This document shows positions 1 through 7,766 of a stretch of 64,000 bases of DNA, piece after piece. The position numbers and the translations under genes were made by a program. The notes under the pieces were generated by a model. That model was not told the DNA's origin. It worked only from the letters and a program-made list of their open reading frames with translations, and ran no database searches. Within the stretch, counting starts at the first letter, position 1. The number at the start of each line of letters is the position of its first letter. Source of the stretch: Oscillospiraceae bacterium (lineage in GTDB: Bacteria; Bacillota; Clostridia; Saccharofermentanales; Saccharofermentanaceae); assembly GCA_902764825.1 (NCBI GenBank), contig CACWXL010000003.1, positions 1-64,000 of the forward strand, given 5' to 3'.

Positions 1-38
1 AATATAAGAAGACTCAATGAATTTAAGGAGAAAGACAC

Positions 39-467
39 ATGGCTACATATGTTGCAACCAAGGATTCAATAGAAAGGAAATGGCTCGTAATCGACGCTGA
101 GGGCATGGTTCTCGGACGTTTGGCTACAGAGGTTGCTAAGCTCTTAAGAGGTAAGCACAAGCCCACATATACTCCTTTCCTTGATACCGGTGATAATGTA
201 ATCGTAATCAACGCTTCCAAGATCGTTCTTACAGGAAAGAAGCTCGACGATAAGCTTTATCGTCATCACTCAGGTTTCCCGGGTGGACTTAAGGAGATCG
301 ACTATCGTACTTTGATGGCTAAGAACCCTGAGAAGGCATTAGAGCTCGCAGTTAAGGGCATGCTCCCTAAGAACTCTTTAGGCCGTCAGATGTTCAGAAA
401 GCTTCACGTTTATGCTGGTCCTGAGCACGAGCAGACAGCACAGAAGCCTGAAGTTTACACATTCTAA
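39..467 (+). CDS. rplM: 50S ribosomal protein L13
   Basis: Large-subunit ribosomal protein of 142 residues, the usual length for bacterial L13. The family signature [11 protein letters not shown] lies at residues 105-115. The start is an ATG preceded by AAGGAG with good spacing. The first 38 bases of the window are the end of its leader, so any promoter lies outside. rpsI follows after 18 bases with its own ribosome binding site, giving the conserved rplM-rpsI operon. Nothing in the protein departs from the family. Confidence 0.98.
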   Translation: MATYVATKDSIERKWLVIDAEGMVLGRLATEVAKLLRGKHKPTYTPFLDTGDNVIVINASKIVLTGKKLDDKLYRHHSGFPGGLKEIDYRTLMAKNPEKALELAVKGMLPKNSLGRQMFRKLHVYAGPEHEQTAQKPEVYTF

Positions 468-485
468 TCGGAGGACTAAGTAATA

Positions 486-899
486 ATGGCAGCAAAGAAA
501 ACAAGCAACAAAGTATATTACTACGGCACAGGCCGTCGTAAGGACGCAGTAGCAGCCGTTCGTCTGGTTCCCGGTAAGGGCAATATCACAATCAACGGCA
601 AGAGCATCGACGATTATTTTGGTCTTGATACACTCAAGCTCATCGTTCGTCAGCCTCTCGCAGCTACACAGACAGAAGATAAGTTCGACGTAATCGTTAA
701 GGCTATCGGCGGCGGTATCTCCGGTCAGGCTGGTGCAATCCGTCACGGTATTGCAAGAGCTCTTGTTGAAGCTGATGAAGAAAGCTACAAGGCAGTTCTC
801 AAGGAGAGCGGATTCCTCACACGTGACGCACGTATGAAGGAAAGAAAGAAGCCGGGTCTCAAGAAGGCAAGAAAGGCTTCACAGTTCTCAAAGCGTTAA
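486..899 (+). CDS. rpsI: 30S ribosomal protein S9
   Basis: Small-subunit ribosomal protein of 137 residues. The S9 signature beginning [14 protein letters not shown] spans residues 75-93. The basic tail ends [11 protein letters not shown], and in the family this tail reaches towards the P-site tRNA. The start ATG follows the ribosome binding site GGAGGACTAAGTA. It is the last gene of the rplM operon: a strong hairpin with a T run begins 31 bases after its stop codon. Confidence 0.98.
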   Translation: MAAKKTSNKVYYYGTGRRKDAVAAVRLVPGKGNITINGKSIDDYFGLDTLKLIVRQPLAATQTEDKFDVIVKAIGGGISGQAGAIRHGIARALVEADEESYKAVLKESGFLTRDARMKERKKPGLKKARKASQFSKR

Positions 900-929
900 T
901 CGTTACTTCGATTTCGAGAAAAGAACTTC

Positions 930-960
930 AAAGGCTGTTCCGTTTGGAACAGCCTTTTTC
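930..960 (+). terminator. Rho-independent terminator of rplM-rpsI
   Basis: Perfect stem AAAGGCTGTTCC / GGAACAGCCTTT around the loop GTTT, running into a T run. It separates the ribosomal operon from the toxin-antitoxin promoter, which begins five bases later. Confidence 0.93.
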
Positions 961-964
961 TTTA

Positions 965-993
965 TTGCTGTTATAACACGGTGGTGTTATAAT
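965..993 (+). promoter_or_regulatory. Promoter of the mntA-hepT module
   Basis: A TTGCTG box at 965-970 and a consensus TATAAT at 988-993 are separated by 17 bases. Transcription would start near 1000, about 47 bases before the antitoxin start. The -10 box overlaps the right arm of the first palindromic operator, so a protein bound there would block RNA polymerase. The -35 box matches the consensus at only three of six positions. Confidence 0.72.
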
Positions 994-1022
994 CATATTG
1001 AATATAACACGGGAGTGTTATA
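972..1022 (+). promoter_or_regulatory. Twin palindromic operators of mntA-hepT
   Basis: Two 20-base palindromes have identical perfect arms TATAACAC / GTGTTATA. The first is at 972-991 with centre GGTG, the second at 1003-1022 with centre GGGA. They repeat at 31 bases, close to three helical turns, so both would lie on one face of the DNA. The first covers the spacer and -10 box and the second covers the predicted transcription start. The next gene begins with a DNA-binding HTH domain, so autoregulation by that protein is the natural inference. Confidence 0.82.
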
Positions 1023-1046
1023 GTTTGCTGACAGGGAGGGATAAGA

Positions 1047-1562
1047 ATGAACAGCGGGTTTAAAGAAGCATTGAATAAAAGCGGAATGACCATGTACAGT
1101 CTTGCAAAGCAGACAGATGTTCCTTATACAACGATCAACAGACTGGTAAATGAAAGACTGAGTATTAACAACTGCAATGCAGGGGCAGTCTTTAAGATCG
1201 CTTCTGCACTTGGAGTTCAGATGGAGACCATAATGAATGACGAACGCGTTTATTCATTAGAAGAGATAGCGGAACTGATCGCTCCGGTTGCAAGGAAATA
1301 CAACATTCCCAAGGTTTATATTTTCGGTTCTTACGCAAGAGGTGAAGCTGACGCAGACAGCGATGTGGATCTGATGATAGAAGGGGGTGATTTCGGTGCC
1401 CTTGATGTTGTAGGGATTATGAATGATTTCCAAGAAACACTTAACAAATCTGTAGATCTTGTGACTTCAGAAACGCTTTTGCAGAAGAGCACAAAAGAAA
1501 GATCTAAGAAATTCATTAGTAATGTGAATAAGGAGAAAATAATACTATATGAATCAGCGTGA
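1047..1562 (+). CDS. mntA: HTH-fused MntA-type nucleotidyltransferase antitoxin
   Basis: A 171-residue protein in two parts. Residues 1-64 form a Cro/CI-type helix-turn-helix (YSLAKQTDVPYTTINRLVN at 17-35). Residues 67-171 are a minimal nucleotidyltransferase with the pattern GS-x10-DxD: G94, S95, D106, D108 and a likely third acid D137. In characterised MntA-HepT pairs the transferase inactivates the HEPN toxin by adding AMP to a tyrosine. The gene overlaps the HepT gene by 14 bases, as expected for coupled translation. The ribosome binding site AGGGAGGG sits six bases before the ATG. Most described MntA proteins are the transferase alone; here the fused DNA-binding domain and the operators upstream suggest the antitoxin also represses its own operon. 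The function is inferred from motifs and context. Confidence 0.87.
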   Translation: MNSGFKEALNKSGMTMYSLAKQTDVPYTTINRLVNERLSINNCNAGAVFKIASALGVQMETIMNDERVYSLEEIAELIAPVARKYNIPKVYIFGSYARGEADADSDVDLMIEGGDFGALDVVGIMNDFQETLNKSVDLVTSETLLQKSTKERSKKFISNVNKEKIILYESA

Positions 1563-1899
1563 TGAACAAGTAATAACTCACATCTATTTTCATTGTAAAG
1601 ATATACAGGAATTTATTGAGAGATTTGGAGACTCGTTTGAGGCATTCTGCGAGGATCGCGCTTATTTCAATTCAGTAAGCATGGCAATAATGCAGATCAG
1701 CGAGTTGTCCAGAGAATTATCTGATGAGTTTACGAAGTCAACAAATGAGAAGATGCCTTGGAGTAAGGTAAAAGGAATACGGAATTTAATCGCTCATGGA
1801 TATGCTGAACTGGATGAAAGAATGATGTGGAAAACAACTAAAGAAGATGTTCCTGTAATGATGAAGTTATGTAAAGAATCAGTATCGATAGAAGAATAA
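1549..1899 (+). CDS. hepT: HepT-like HEPN toxin (DUF86 family)
   Basis: A 116-residue helical protein with the HEPN ribonuclease motif R-x4-H-x-Y: R78, H83 and Y85 within RNLIAHGY. In studied HepT toxins the Arg and His form the RNase site and the Tyr is the residue AMPylated by MntA. All three are present, so the toxin looks catalytically intact and silenceable. The start lies inside the end of mntA, with AAGGAG 13 bases upstream. No terminator follows before the tsaE promoter. It is more AT-rich than the neighbouring housekeeping genes, consistent with transfer. Confidence 0.87.
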   Translation: MNQRDEQVITHIYFHCKDIQEFIERFGDSFEAFCEDRAYFNSVSMAIMQISELSRELSDEFTKSTNEKMPWSKVKGIRNLIAHGYAELDERMMWKTTKEDVPVMMKLCKESVSIEE

Positions 1900-1920
1900 A
1901 AATATAAATCTGCGTCAGCT

Positions 1921-1949
1921 TTGCTATTTATCCTTATTGAATGTAGAAT
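1921..1949 (+). promoter_or_regulatory. Candidate promoter of tsaE-tsaB-rimI
   Basis: TTGCTA at 1921-1926 and TAGAAT at 1944-1949, 17 bases apart, lie between hepT and tsaE. The start of transcription would fall near 1956, just ahead of the tsaE ribosome binding site. Confidence 0.45.
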
Positions 1950-1972
1950 TACTACGCAAAGGAAGGACGGGT

Positions 1973-2449
1973 ATGATCAAGTTCAAGACAACATCTCCTG
2001 AAATGACAGAGAAGTTCGGATACGAACTAGCGAAGTCATTATGCGGCGGCGACGTTATCGCTTTGACGGGCGATCTCGGCGCAGGGAAGACTTGTCTTAC
2101 GAGGGGCATCGCCAAAGGGCTTGGTTCTTCATCTTATGTTTCCAGCCCGACCTTTACCATCGTTAATGAATATGACGGCGGAAGGCTCATGCTGTTCCAC
2201 TTTGATACATACAGGCTCTCGGGTCCTGATGATTTCCTAATGAGCGGTCTTGATGAATACTTCTACAGGGAAGGCGTCTGCGTCATTGAGTGGAGCGACA
2301 TCATTGAAGAACTCTTGCCTCAGGATACGATTAAGATGACAATAACAGGTGATGGCAATTTAAGGACGTTCGAATGCGAATGTTCTGAGAAGCGCCTTAA
2401 GTATCTGGAGTGCGCAGCTGCCAAGGCAGGAGCTGATATAGAAACATGA
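1973..2449 (+). CDS. tsaE: tRNA t6A biosynthesis ATPase TsaE
   Basis: ATPase partner of the TsaB-TsaD complex that makes N6-threonylcarbamoyladenosine in ANN-decoding tRNAs. It has 158 residues with Walker A GDLGAGKT at 33-40, the family motif SPTFTIVNEY at 58-67, HFDTYRL at 76-82 and EWSDI at 106-110. I chose the ATG at 1973, which follows AAAGGAAGG at ideal distance, over an upstream TTG at 1937 that would add 12 residues with no binding site. Its stop overlaps the tsaB start by four bases (ATGA). tsaD is not in this window. Confidence 0.95.
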   Translation: MIKFKTTSPEMTEKFGYELAKSLCGGDVIALTGDLGAGKTCLTRGIAKGLGSSSYVSSPTFTIVNEYDGGRLMLFHFDTYRLSGPDDFLMSGLDEYFYREGVCVIEWSDIIEELLPQDTIKMTITGDGNLRTFECECSEKRLKYLECAAAKAGADIET

Positions 2450-3162
2450 AATTACTGGTTTGTGATACATCGAATTCAAATTGCAGTGCCGGAGTTTTCG
2501 AAGACGGCAAAGAGATCTGCTACGAGCTCTCGTTTGAGACCAAGACTCATTCAGAGACATTTATGCCTTTAGTCCACAGCGTTATGGCTAAGGCCGGCGT
2601 AAAGCACGAGGATCTTGACGGTTATGCGGTAACGGTCGGACCCGGTTCTTTTACCGGTATCAGGATCGGTGTTGCGGCTGTTAAGGGTATGGCTCTTGCT
2701 GCCGGCAAGAAGTGCATTGCGGTATCTTCGACAGAAGCGCTCGCGAGATCCTGCGAGAATGCAACGATGACTCCCAAGAATGAGACATTGATAGTTCCTG
2801 CCATTGATGCAAGGAACAACAGAGTGTTCGCGCAGGCAGCAGAAGACGACACATTAAAGGCTCTGATCCCTGAAGATGCTTACGATGCCGACGCCCTCGC
2901 GGAAAAGATCTCGAAGATCCCTGAAGTCATCTATGGCAAGAGGCGCCAGATCCTGGTTGTAGGAAGCGGCGCAACGGTAATGAAGAAGGCATTCGAGAAG
3001 GCCGGTTACGGACTGAACATTTACTATGCACCCGGTGCCGCCATCATGCCGAAGGGCGTGGCTGCTGCAGCATTTGCAGGCAAGGAGCTTATAGACGCAA
3101 GGGACCTTAAAGCATCCTATTGCGCTGTCTCACAGGCTGAAAGGCTTAAGAAGAATGGCTGA
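2446..3162 (+). CDS. tsaB: tRNA t6A biosynthesis protein TsaB
   Basis: Catalytically inactive relative of TsaD in the ASKHA fold, which scaffolds the t6A complex. It has 238 residues. The family motif GPGSFTGIRIG is at residues 65-75, and the N-terminus MKLLVCDTSN is typical. Four-base overlap with tsaE upstream and eight-base overlap with rimI downstream show tight translational coupling. Confidence 0.95.
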   Translation: MKLLVCDTSNSNCSAGVFEDGKEICYELSFETKTHSETFMPLVHSVMAKAGVKHEDLDGYAVTVGPGSFTGIRIGVAAVKGMALAAGKKCIAVSSTEALARSCENATMTPKNETLIVPAIDARNNRVFAQAAEDDTLKALIPEDAYDADALAEKISKIPEVIYGKRRQILVVGSGATVMKKAFEKAGYGLNIYYAPGAAIMPKGVAAAAFAGKELIDARDLKASYCAVSQAERLKKNG

Positions 3163-3598
3163 TCTTGTAGTAAGGCAGGGGACGGTCTCTGACATTCAGG
3201 CGATAATGGCTCTGGAACAGGGATCGATCGAGCATCCCTGGGAGAGCAAAGCCATAGAGAGTCTCATCACAGACGGCAATAAGGTGTGCCTTGTTGCAGA
3301 ACTTGACGGCGTCATCGTATCTTATGTCGGCGCAGAATCCGTTCTGGATGAATCCAATGTCGGCAATATCGTTACACACAGAGAATACAGGGGCAGAGGG
3401 ATAGCGACAAAGCTCTTTGAAGCTCTTCTGGCGGAACTTAAGGAGAAGGGCATTAGGAAACTTTTTCTGGAAGTTGAGCATGACAACGTTCCTGCCATCG
3501 CCCTTTATGAGAAACTCGGCTTTACCGGCTACGGTTACAGACGTGATTATTATGGCAAGGGCAAGGATGCTGTTCTTATGAGCCTGGAGCTCTGTTGA
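3155..3598 (+). CDS. rimI: Ribosomal protein S18 alanine N-acetyltransferase
   Basis: GNAT-fold acetyltransferase of 147 residues. The acetyl-CoA loop RGRGIA is at 79-84, and the RimI-type stretch EVEHDNVPAIALYEKLGF is at 106-123. In the family it acetylates the N-terminal alanine of S18. The tsaE-tsaB-rimI order is widely conserved and supports RimI over a generic GNAT. The start lies inside tsaB. Confidence 0.9.
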   Translation: MADLVVRQGTVSDIQAIMALEQGSIEHPWESKAIESLITDGNKVCLVAELDGVIVSYVGAESVLDESNVGNIVTHREYRGRGIATKLFEALLAELKEKGIRKLFLEVEHDNVPAIALYEKLGFTGYGYRRDYYGKGKDAVLMSLELC

Positions 3599-3677
3599 TA
3601 TTTTTACCAAAAGGATTTCACAAAAATAACTCATTTGCGTTAAATAGTCGAAATTGGGCAGTTCGGCTCGTTTTTGG

Positions 3678-3706
3678 TTGATTTTCGCGAAAGTCAAAAA
3701 TATACT
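3678..3706 (+). promoter_or_regulatory. Promoter of the crh-like gene and uvrC
   Basis: TTGATT at 3678-3683 and TATACT at 3701-3706 are separated by exactly 17 bases. They sit 34 bases before the Crh-like start, inside the only sizeable gap between rimI and that gene. Confidence 0.65.
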
Positions 3707-3740
3707 TATCCTGTTATTTTATGAGGGGACGTACCTGACT

Positions 3741-4007
3741 ATGACTAAAGAAAAGATTGTTTTTGATTGTGAAGATGCTTTGCAGATGAAGGCCGTAGCG
3801 GTCATGATCCAGAAGGCTTCCCAGTACCATAGCACAATCTACATTGTCCGCAGTGGCAGAAGAGCTAATGCGAAGAGCCTTTTGGGTGTTATGTCCCTCG
3901 GAATCGAGAACGGCGCCGAGATCGAGATCGAAGCAAACGGCGACGATGAGAAGGAAGCTTGCGAAGCACTTCTCTCCCACCTCAAGAATCCTAAGCTCGC
4001 TGTGTAA
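3741..4007 (+). CDS. crh: Crh-like HPr-family protein lacking the active-site histidine
   Basis: An 88-residue HPr-fold protein. The helix preceded in true HPr by GLHARPA reads ALQMKAV here, so the phosphate-carrying His15 is Gln15 and Arg17 is Lys17. The regulatory site is intact: Ser46 in KSLLGVMSLG at residues 45-54. Gln15 plus Ser46 is the hallmark of Bacillus Crh, which cannot carry PTS phosphate but, once phosphorylated on Ser46 by HPr kinase, acts as a CcpA corepressor. I chose the ATG at 3741; an in-frame extension to 3654 would add 29 hydrophobic residues across the promoter. The gene shares one base with uvrC (TAATG). Function as a Crh is inferred from these two residues; a sporulation or other HPr paralogue is possible. 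Confidence 0.82.
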   Translation: MTKEKIVFDCEDALQMKAVAVMIQKASQYHSTIYIVRSGRRANAKSLLGVMSLGIENGAEIEIEANGDDEKEACEALLSHLKNPKLAV

Positions 4008-5869
4008 TGCCCGCCGGTAAATTCGACGCCAGGCTGGACACAGTCCCATTAAGCCCCGGAGTGTACCTTATGAAGGACTCTTCGGGCTGTGTTATTTATG
4101 TGGGAAAAGCGAAAAAACTCAGGAACAGGTTGAAGAGTTATTTCGGAGGCGGAGTGATCTCTTCACCGAAAGTCCGCGCGATGGTCTCCCACGTTGCCGA
4201 CTTCGAATACACGGTTGTCGGCTCTGAACCTGAGGCTCTGCTCCTCGAGAACAACCTCATCAAGAGATACCAGCCCAAATACAATATCCTGCTCCGCGAC
4301 GACAAGGGATATCCTTATATCTGTGTCACTTTGAACGAAGCATATCCGAGAGTCTTTAAGGCCTTCAGGCCCGATCCGGAAGCCCGTAAGAACGGCGCGA
4401 AATATTATGGACCTTACATGGGTTCGGACTGTTTTGAAGTGTTAAAGGCGATCAACGACATCTTCCCGTTGAAGCGCTGCAAGAAAGTCTTCCCGAGAGA
4501 CATCGGCAAGGAGCGCCCCTGCCTTAATTACCACATCGGAAAGTGCATGGCGCCGTGCCTCGGAACGGTCAGCCGGGAAGATTACCGTGCAATGATCGAC
4601 CAGATCGTACAGTTCTTTGAAGGTAAGTACGACGGAATCGAAAAGGACATCAAGGCGCAGATGGAACTGTGCTCGGCAAACCTCGAATTCGAGAAGGCCG
4701 GAGCTTTAAGAGACAGGCTCTATGCTTTAAAAGCCATCCGACAGAACCAGCGTGTCTATCTTGATATCGAGCGCGATGTCGACGCTATCGGCCTTTATTC
4801 CGACTGCGGTGAGACGTGCGTTCGAAAGCTCGAATTAAGACAGGGCAGGATAGTCGGATCTTCCACATATTTCTTCACCGGCGAAGAAGAGGACAAGGAA
4901 GAGATCCTGAAGAATTTCATAATGCAGTATTACGAGGATGCGCCGTTTATTCCGCCCTTGATCCTCGTGCCTTTTAAGATGGAAGAAGAGGACCTCGAAG
5001 TTATCGAGAAGACCCTTACGGAAAAGCTCGGCAAGAACTGCAGGCTCCATGTAGCAGAGCGCGGTGAGCTGCGCGAATTATCCGATCTGGCCAAGAACAA
5101 TGCACGTGAGATGATGGTCCGCAGAATCCTTCGCGGAGGAAATGCCAATGCCGATCCGTCAGTGCCTTTAAGATATCTCGAAGAACTTCTGGGCGCTCCT
5201 GAAGGCAGGATATCCAGAGCAGAATCTTTCGATATCAGTAACCTCGGCAATGACGATATCTGCGCCGGCATGGTCGTCTTCAAAGACGGCAAGGCCGATA
5301 AGCAGTCCTACAGACTGTTCAAGATGAAGAGGGTCGAATCACAGGACGACTACCAGTCGATGCGAGAGACTCTGGAACGCAGATTCTCCCACAACGAAGA
5401 TGACGGATTCAAATACCCGGACATCATCCTGGTCGATGGCGGCAAAGGCCAGCTCGAAGCTGTCGCTTCAGTCGTCAGATCGATGGAAGGGACAAAGGAT
5501 ATCTACCTGGCCGGAATGGTAAAGAATGACCGCCATAAGACGGCGGGGATCGTTTTCGAAGACGGGCGCGAGATAAGGCTAGAAGGAAGGACCCTGACTG
5601 ACAGCGAGATGGGACTTCTCCGTTTCCTTACGACGGTCCAGAATGAAGTGCACAGATTCGCGATCTCATACCAGCACAAGCTTGCCGGCAAACGCAACAT
5701 AAAATACAAACTCGAGAATATCGAAGGCATCGGCCCCTCAAAGCGCAAGAATCTGCTCGCGCATTTTGGTACAATAAAGGCCGTGGAAAACGCTTCTGTT
5801 GAGGAGCTTAAGGAAGCAAAGGGCATTTCCGAGAAGGATGCCAATGCAATCTACAACTATTTCCACTAG
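4007..5869 (+). CDS. uvrC: Excinuclease ABC subunit C
   Basis: Nucleotide excision repair endonuclease that makes the two cuts around a lesion bound by UvrB. It has 620 residues, full length. The order is: GIY-YIG nuclease domain (GVYLMKD...IYVGKAKKL, about 18-38), the zinc/cysteine region with CxxxH and CMAPC near 165-185, the UVR UvrB-binding helix near 208-245, the RNase H-like C-terminal nuclease with DGGKGQLEA near 475, and a helix-hairpin-helix pair at about 565-620. The ATG overlaps the upstream stop by one base, so translation is coupled to the Crh-like gene. Confidence 0.97.
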   Translation: MPAGKFDARLDTVPLSPGVYLMKDSSGCVIYVGKAKKLRNRLKSYFGGGVISSPKVRAMVSHVADFEYTVVGSEPEALLLENNLIKRYQPKYNILLRDDKGYPYICVTLNEAYPRVFKAFRPDPEARKNGAKYYGPYMGSDCFEVLKAINDIFPLKRCKKVFPRDIGKERPCLNYHIGKCMAPCLGTVSREDYRAMIDQIVQFFEGKYDGIEKDIKAQMELCSANLEFEKAGALRDRLYALKAIRQNQRVYLDIERDVDAIGLYSDCGETCVRKLELRQGRIVGSSTYFFTGEEEDKEEILKNFIMQYYEDAPFIPPLILVPFKMEEEDLEVIEKTLTEKLGKNCRLHVAERGELRELSDLAKNNAREMMVRRILRGGNANADPSVPLRYLEELLGAPEGRISRAESFDISNLGNDDICAGMVVFKDGKADKQSYRLFKMKRVESQDDYQSMRETLERRFSHNEDDGFKYPDIILVDGGKGQLEAVASVVRSMEGTKDIYLAGMVKNDRHKTAGIVFEDGREIRLEGRTLTDSEMGLLRFLTTVQNEVHRFAISYQHKLAGKRNIKYKLENIEGIGPSKRKNLLAHFGTIKAVENASVEELKEAKGISEKDANAIYNYFH

Positions 5870-5880
5870 AGGGAGTCTTA

Positions 5881-6597
5881 ATGGCAATCTACGCTCTTGC
5901 GGATCTTCATTTATGTCTTTCCAATCCCGACAAATCCATGGCGGTCTGTTGGTCTACCTGGGCTGATTATGTGGAGAGGATAAAAGAGAACTGGGAGAAA
6001 ACCGTAACCGACTCGGATACTGTTCTTGTCTCCGGAGATATCTCATGGGCCACTTATATCGACAAGGCTGAGGAGGATTTCCGCTATATTTCCGAACTTC
6101 CCGGCCGTAAGCTCTTGTCGCGCGGCAACCACGATTACTGGTGGACGACGATGAAGAAGATGGAGGAATATTTCGCTTCCAAAGGCTTCAACAATCTTGA
6201 GTTCGTAAGGACCAATGTGCTCGAAGCGGAAGGCTGCCTTATCACCGGCACGAGAGGCTGGATGATCGAGACCAAAGATGCGATTGAGGGCTCTGACAAC
6301 AGGAAGATCTATGAGCGCGAGAAACTCCGCATCAAGATGTGCATCGATGTCATTAACGAAGCTGATCCGGACCACGCGAAAAAGCACATCCTCATGATCC
6401 ACTATCCGCCTATAACCGCAAAGCAGGAGTTCACGGAATTTGCCGAGATGATCTCTTCGGGCGGAATCGATATCTGCGTTTACGGACACCTCCACGGCAA
6501 GGCTCACAAGAAGGCTTTCGAAGGTGATTTCGGAGGCTGCAGGTTCATCTGCACATCAGCTGATTTTGTCGGCTTCACGCCAGTAAGGATCGTGTGA
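5881..6597 (+). CDS. Metallophosphoesterase
   Basis: A 238-residue calcineurin-like phosphoesterase with all metal-binding motifs: D8-x-H10 (ADLHL), GD at 52-53, RGNHD at 81-85, HYPP at 174-177 and GHLHG at 202-206. The substrate cannot be told from sequence; relatives hydrolyse phosphodiesters or phosphomonoesters in the cytoplasm. It lies 11 bases after uvrC with an ATG behind GAGGGAG, so it is probably the last gene of the crh-uvrC unit. Confidence 0.88.
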   Translation: MAIYALADLHLCLSNPDKSMAVCWSTWADYVERIKENWEKTVTDSDTVLVSGDISWATYIDKAEEDFRYISELPGRKLLSRGNHDYWWTTMKKMEEYFASKGFNNLEFVRTNVLEAEGCLITGTRGWMIETKDAIEGSDNRKIYEREKLRIKMCIDVINEADPDHAKKHILMIHYPPITAKQEFTEFAEMISSGGIDICVYGHLHGKAHKKAFEGDFGGCRFICTSADFVGFTPVRIV

Positions 6598-6707
6598 GTT
6601 CTTTAATCCGGTTTTCGAAGACTTACAGCCTGTACCTGACTTTGTTTTAGCGGCTGCGAAAAAAGCCCCGAGCCATTCAAAAATCACTTCAAAAAATTTT
6701 TTCGCGT

Positions 6708-6738
6708 CCGCAAACGCAATAAATAAAGGCATTTGCGG
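6708..6738 (+). other. Stem-loop after the metallophosphoesterase gene
   Basis: CCGCAAA at 6708-6714 pairs with TTTGCGG at 6732-6738, extended inward by two more pairs after one mismatch. No T run follows, so it is not a standard terminator. It may still mark the 3' end of the uvrC unit. Confidence 0.3.
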
Positions 6739-6754
6739 GATACATAAAATTAAT

Positions 6755-6787
6755 TTGATAGACAGCTAAAGTATTATAATATATAAT
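6755..6787 (+). promoter_or_regulatory. AT-rich promoter region of yicC-remA-gmk
   Basis: A TTGATA at 6755-6760 is followed by two TATAAT copies at 6775-6780 and 6782-6787. The spacings, 14 and 21, are not ideal for either clean box, so the exact promoter is uncertain. A promoter here would place the hairpin at 6794-6837 in the leader RNA. Confidence 0.4.
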
Positions 6788-6793
6788 AATTTC

Positions 6794-6837
6794 GAGCCGA
6801 AGCATCGGGATAATCCCGCATGCGGCGGCTCTTTTTT
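6794..6837 (+). terminator. Terminator-like hairpin in the yicC leader
   Basis: GAGCCG at 6794-6799 pairs with CGGCTC at 6826-6831, with an inner GGGA/TCCC stem, and TTTTTT follows directly. It lies downstream of the TATAAT boxes and ends 28 bases before the yicC ATG. It is either an attenuator in the leader or the end of the upstream unit reached by read-through. Confidence 0.65.
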
Positions 6838-6864
6838 GTCTATATCTTCAGTAGAGGTAATCAC

Positions 6865-7752
6865 ATGGCATACTCGATGACAGGCTTCGGCCGCGGCGAG
6901 AAGGTTTTCGACACCAGGAAATACAGTATAGAGATCAAATCGGTCAATTCCAGATTCTGCGATATTTCGATCAGAATGCCCAGGATCTTTAACTACTTGG
7001 ACGGCGATATCAGAAGAGTTATCACCGACAGGCTCTTAAGAGGCAAGATCGACGTTTTCGTCAATTATGAGGATCAGGGAGAGGCAGGCCAGACGGTTAC
7101 GGTCAATGCGGGCCTTGCCAAGGAATATTCCGAGGCTGCCAAGGCTATTGCAGCTCTTACGGGACGCGAGGATGACTTCGGAGTTGCAAGACTTGCGACG
7201 ATGCAGGACGTGCTGAGCGTTACGCAGAACGAGATCAATGAAGAGCAGGCAGCAAAGGAACTCATGGAGGCGCTTAATCTTGCAATAGACGGCATGCTCG
7301 CCATGAGGAAGAGAGAGGGCGAGAATCTGGTTGCCACGATCCTTACAAAGGTACAGACTCTTGAAGGCATCAGGGAGGAAGTCGTAACAAGATCACCTGA
7401 AGTAGTTGAAGCATACAGACAGAAGTTAGCCGCAAGGATCAATGAGATCTTAACGAGCGACCAGAGAGAATTCTACGATGACAACAGGCTTGCTGCAGAA
7501 GTTGCTATCTTTGCAGACAAGTGCGCAATAGACGAAGAGATGGCACGCCTTTCAAGCCACTTCTCACAGGCAAGGAAGATCCTTGCAGAAGACGGTTCTG
7601 TCGGCAAGAAGATGGATTTCCTTGTTCAGGAGATCAACCGCGAGGTCAACACGACAGGCAGCAAAGCAAATGATATCGAGATCACTTCCAGAGTCCTTAC
7701 AATGAAGAACCTTGTGGAAGAGATCAGAGAACAGATACAGAATCTTGTATAA
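6865..7752 (+). CDS. yicC: YicC family endoribonuclease
   Basis: A 295-residue YicC/YloC protein. The N-terminus MAYSMTGFGRGE and the C-terminal stretch VQEINREVNTTGSKAND at about 255-271 are family hallmarks. Members are endoribonucleases. I chose the ATG at 6865 behind AGAGG; an upstream in-frame ATG at 6820 starts inside the terminator-like hairpin. The next gene, remA, starts 14 bases after the stop, and the order yicC-remA-gmk-rpoZ is common in Bacillota. Confidence 0.93.
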   Translation: MAYSMTGFGRGEKVFDTRKYSIEIKSVNSRFCDISIRMPRIFNYLDGDIRRVITDRLLRGKIDVFVNYEDQGEAGQTVTVNAGLAKEYSEAAKAIAALTGREDDFGVARLATMQDVLSVTQNEINEEQAAKELMEALNLAIDGMLAMRKREGENLVATILTKVQTLEGIREEVVTRSPEVVEAYRQKLAARINEILTSDQREFYDDNRLAAEVAIFADKCAIDEEMARLSSHFSQARKILAEDGSVGKKMDFLVQEINREVNTTGSKANDIEITSRVLTMKNLVEEIREQIQNLV

Positions 7753-7766
7753 AGGACGGGCAGTAA

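Noticed and set aside
1937..1972. Upstream TTG start for tsaE
   Set aside because: No ribosome binding site, and the candidate -10 box lies inside it. The ATG at 1973 has AAAGGAAGG at proper distance and gives the usual length.
3654..3740. N-terminal extension of the Crh-like protein
   Set aside because: It would start before or inside the promoter and shift the family numbering. From ATG 3741, Gln15 and Ser46 fall exactly on the known positions.
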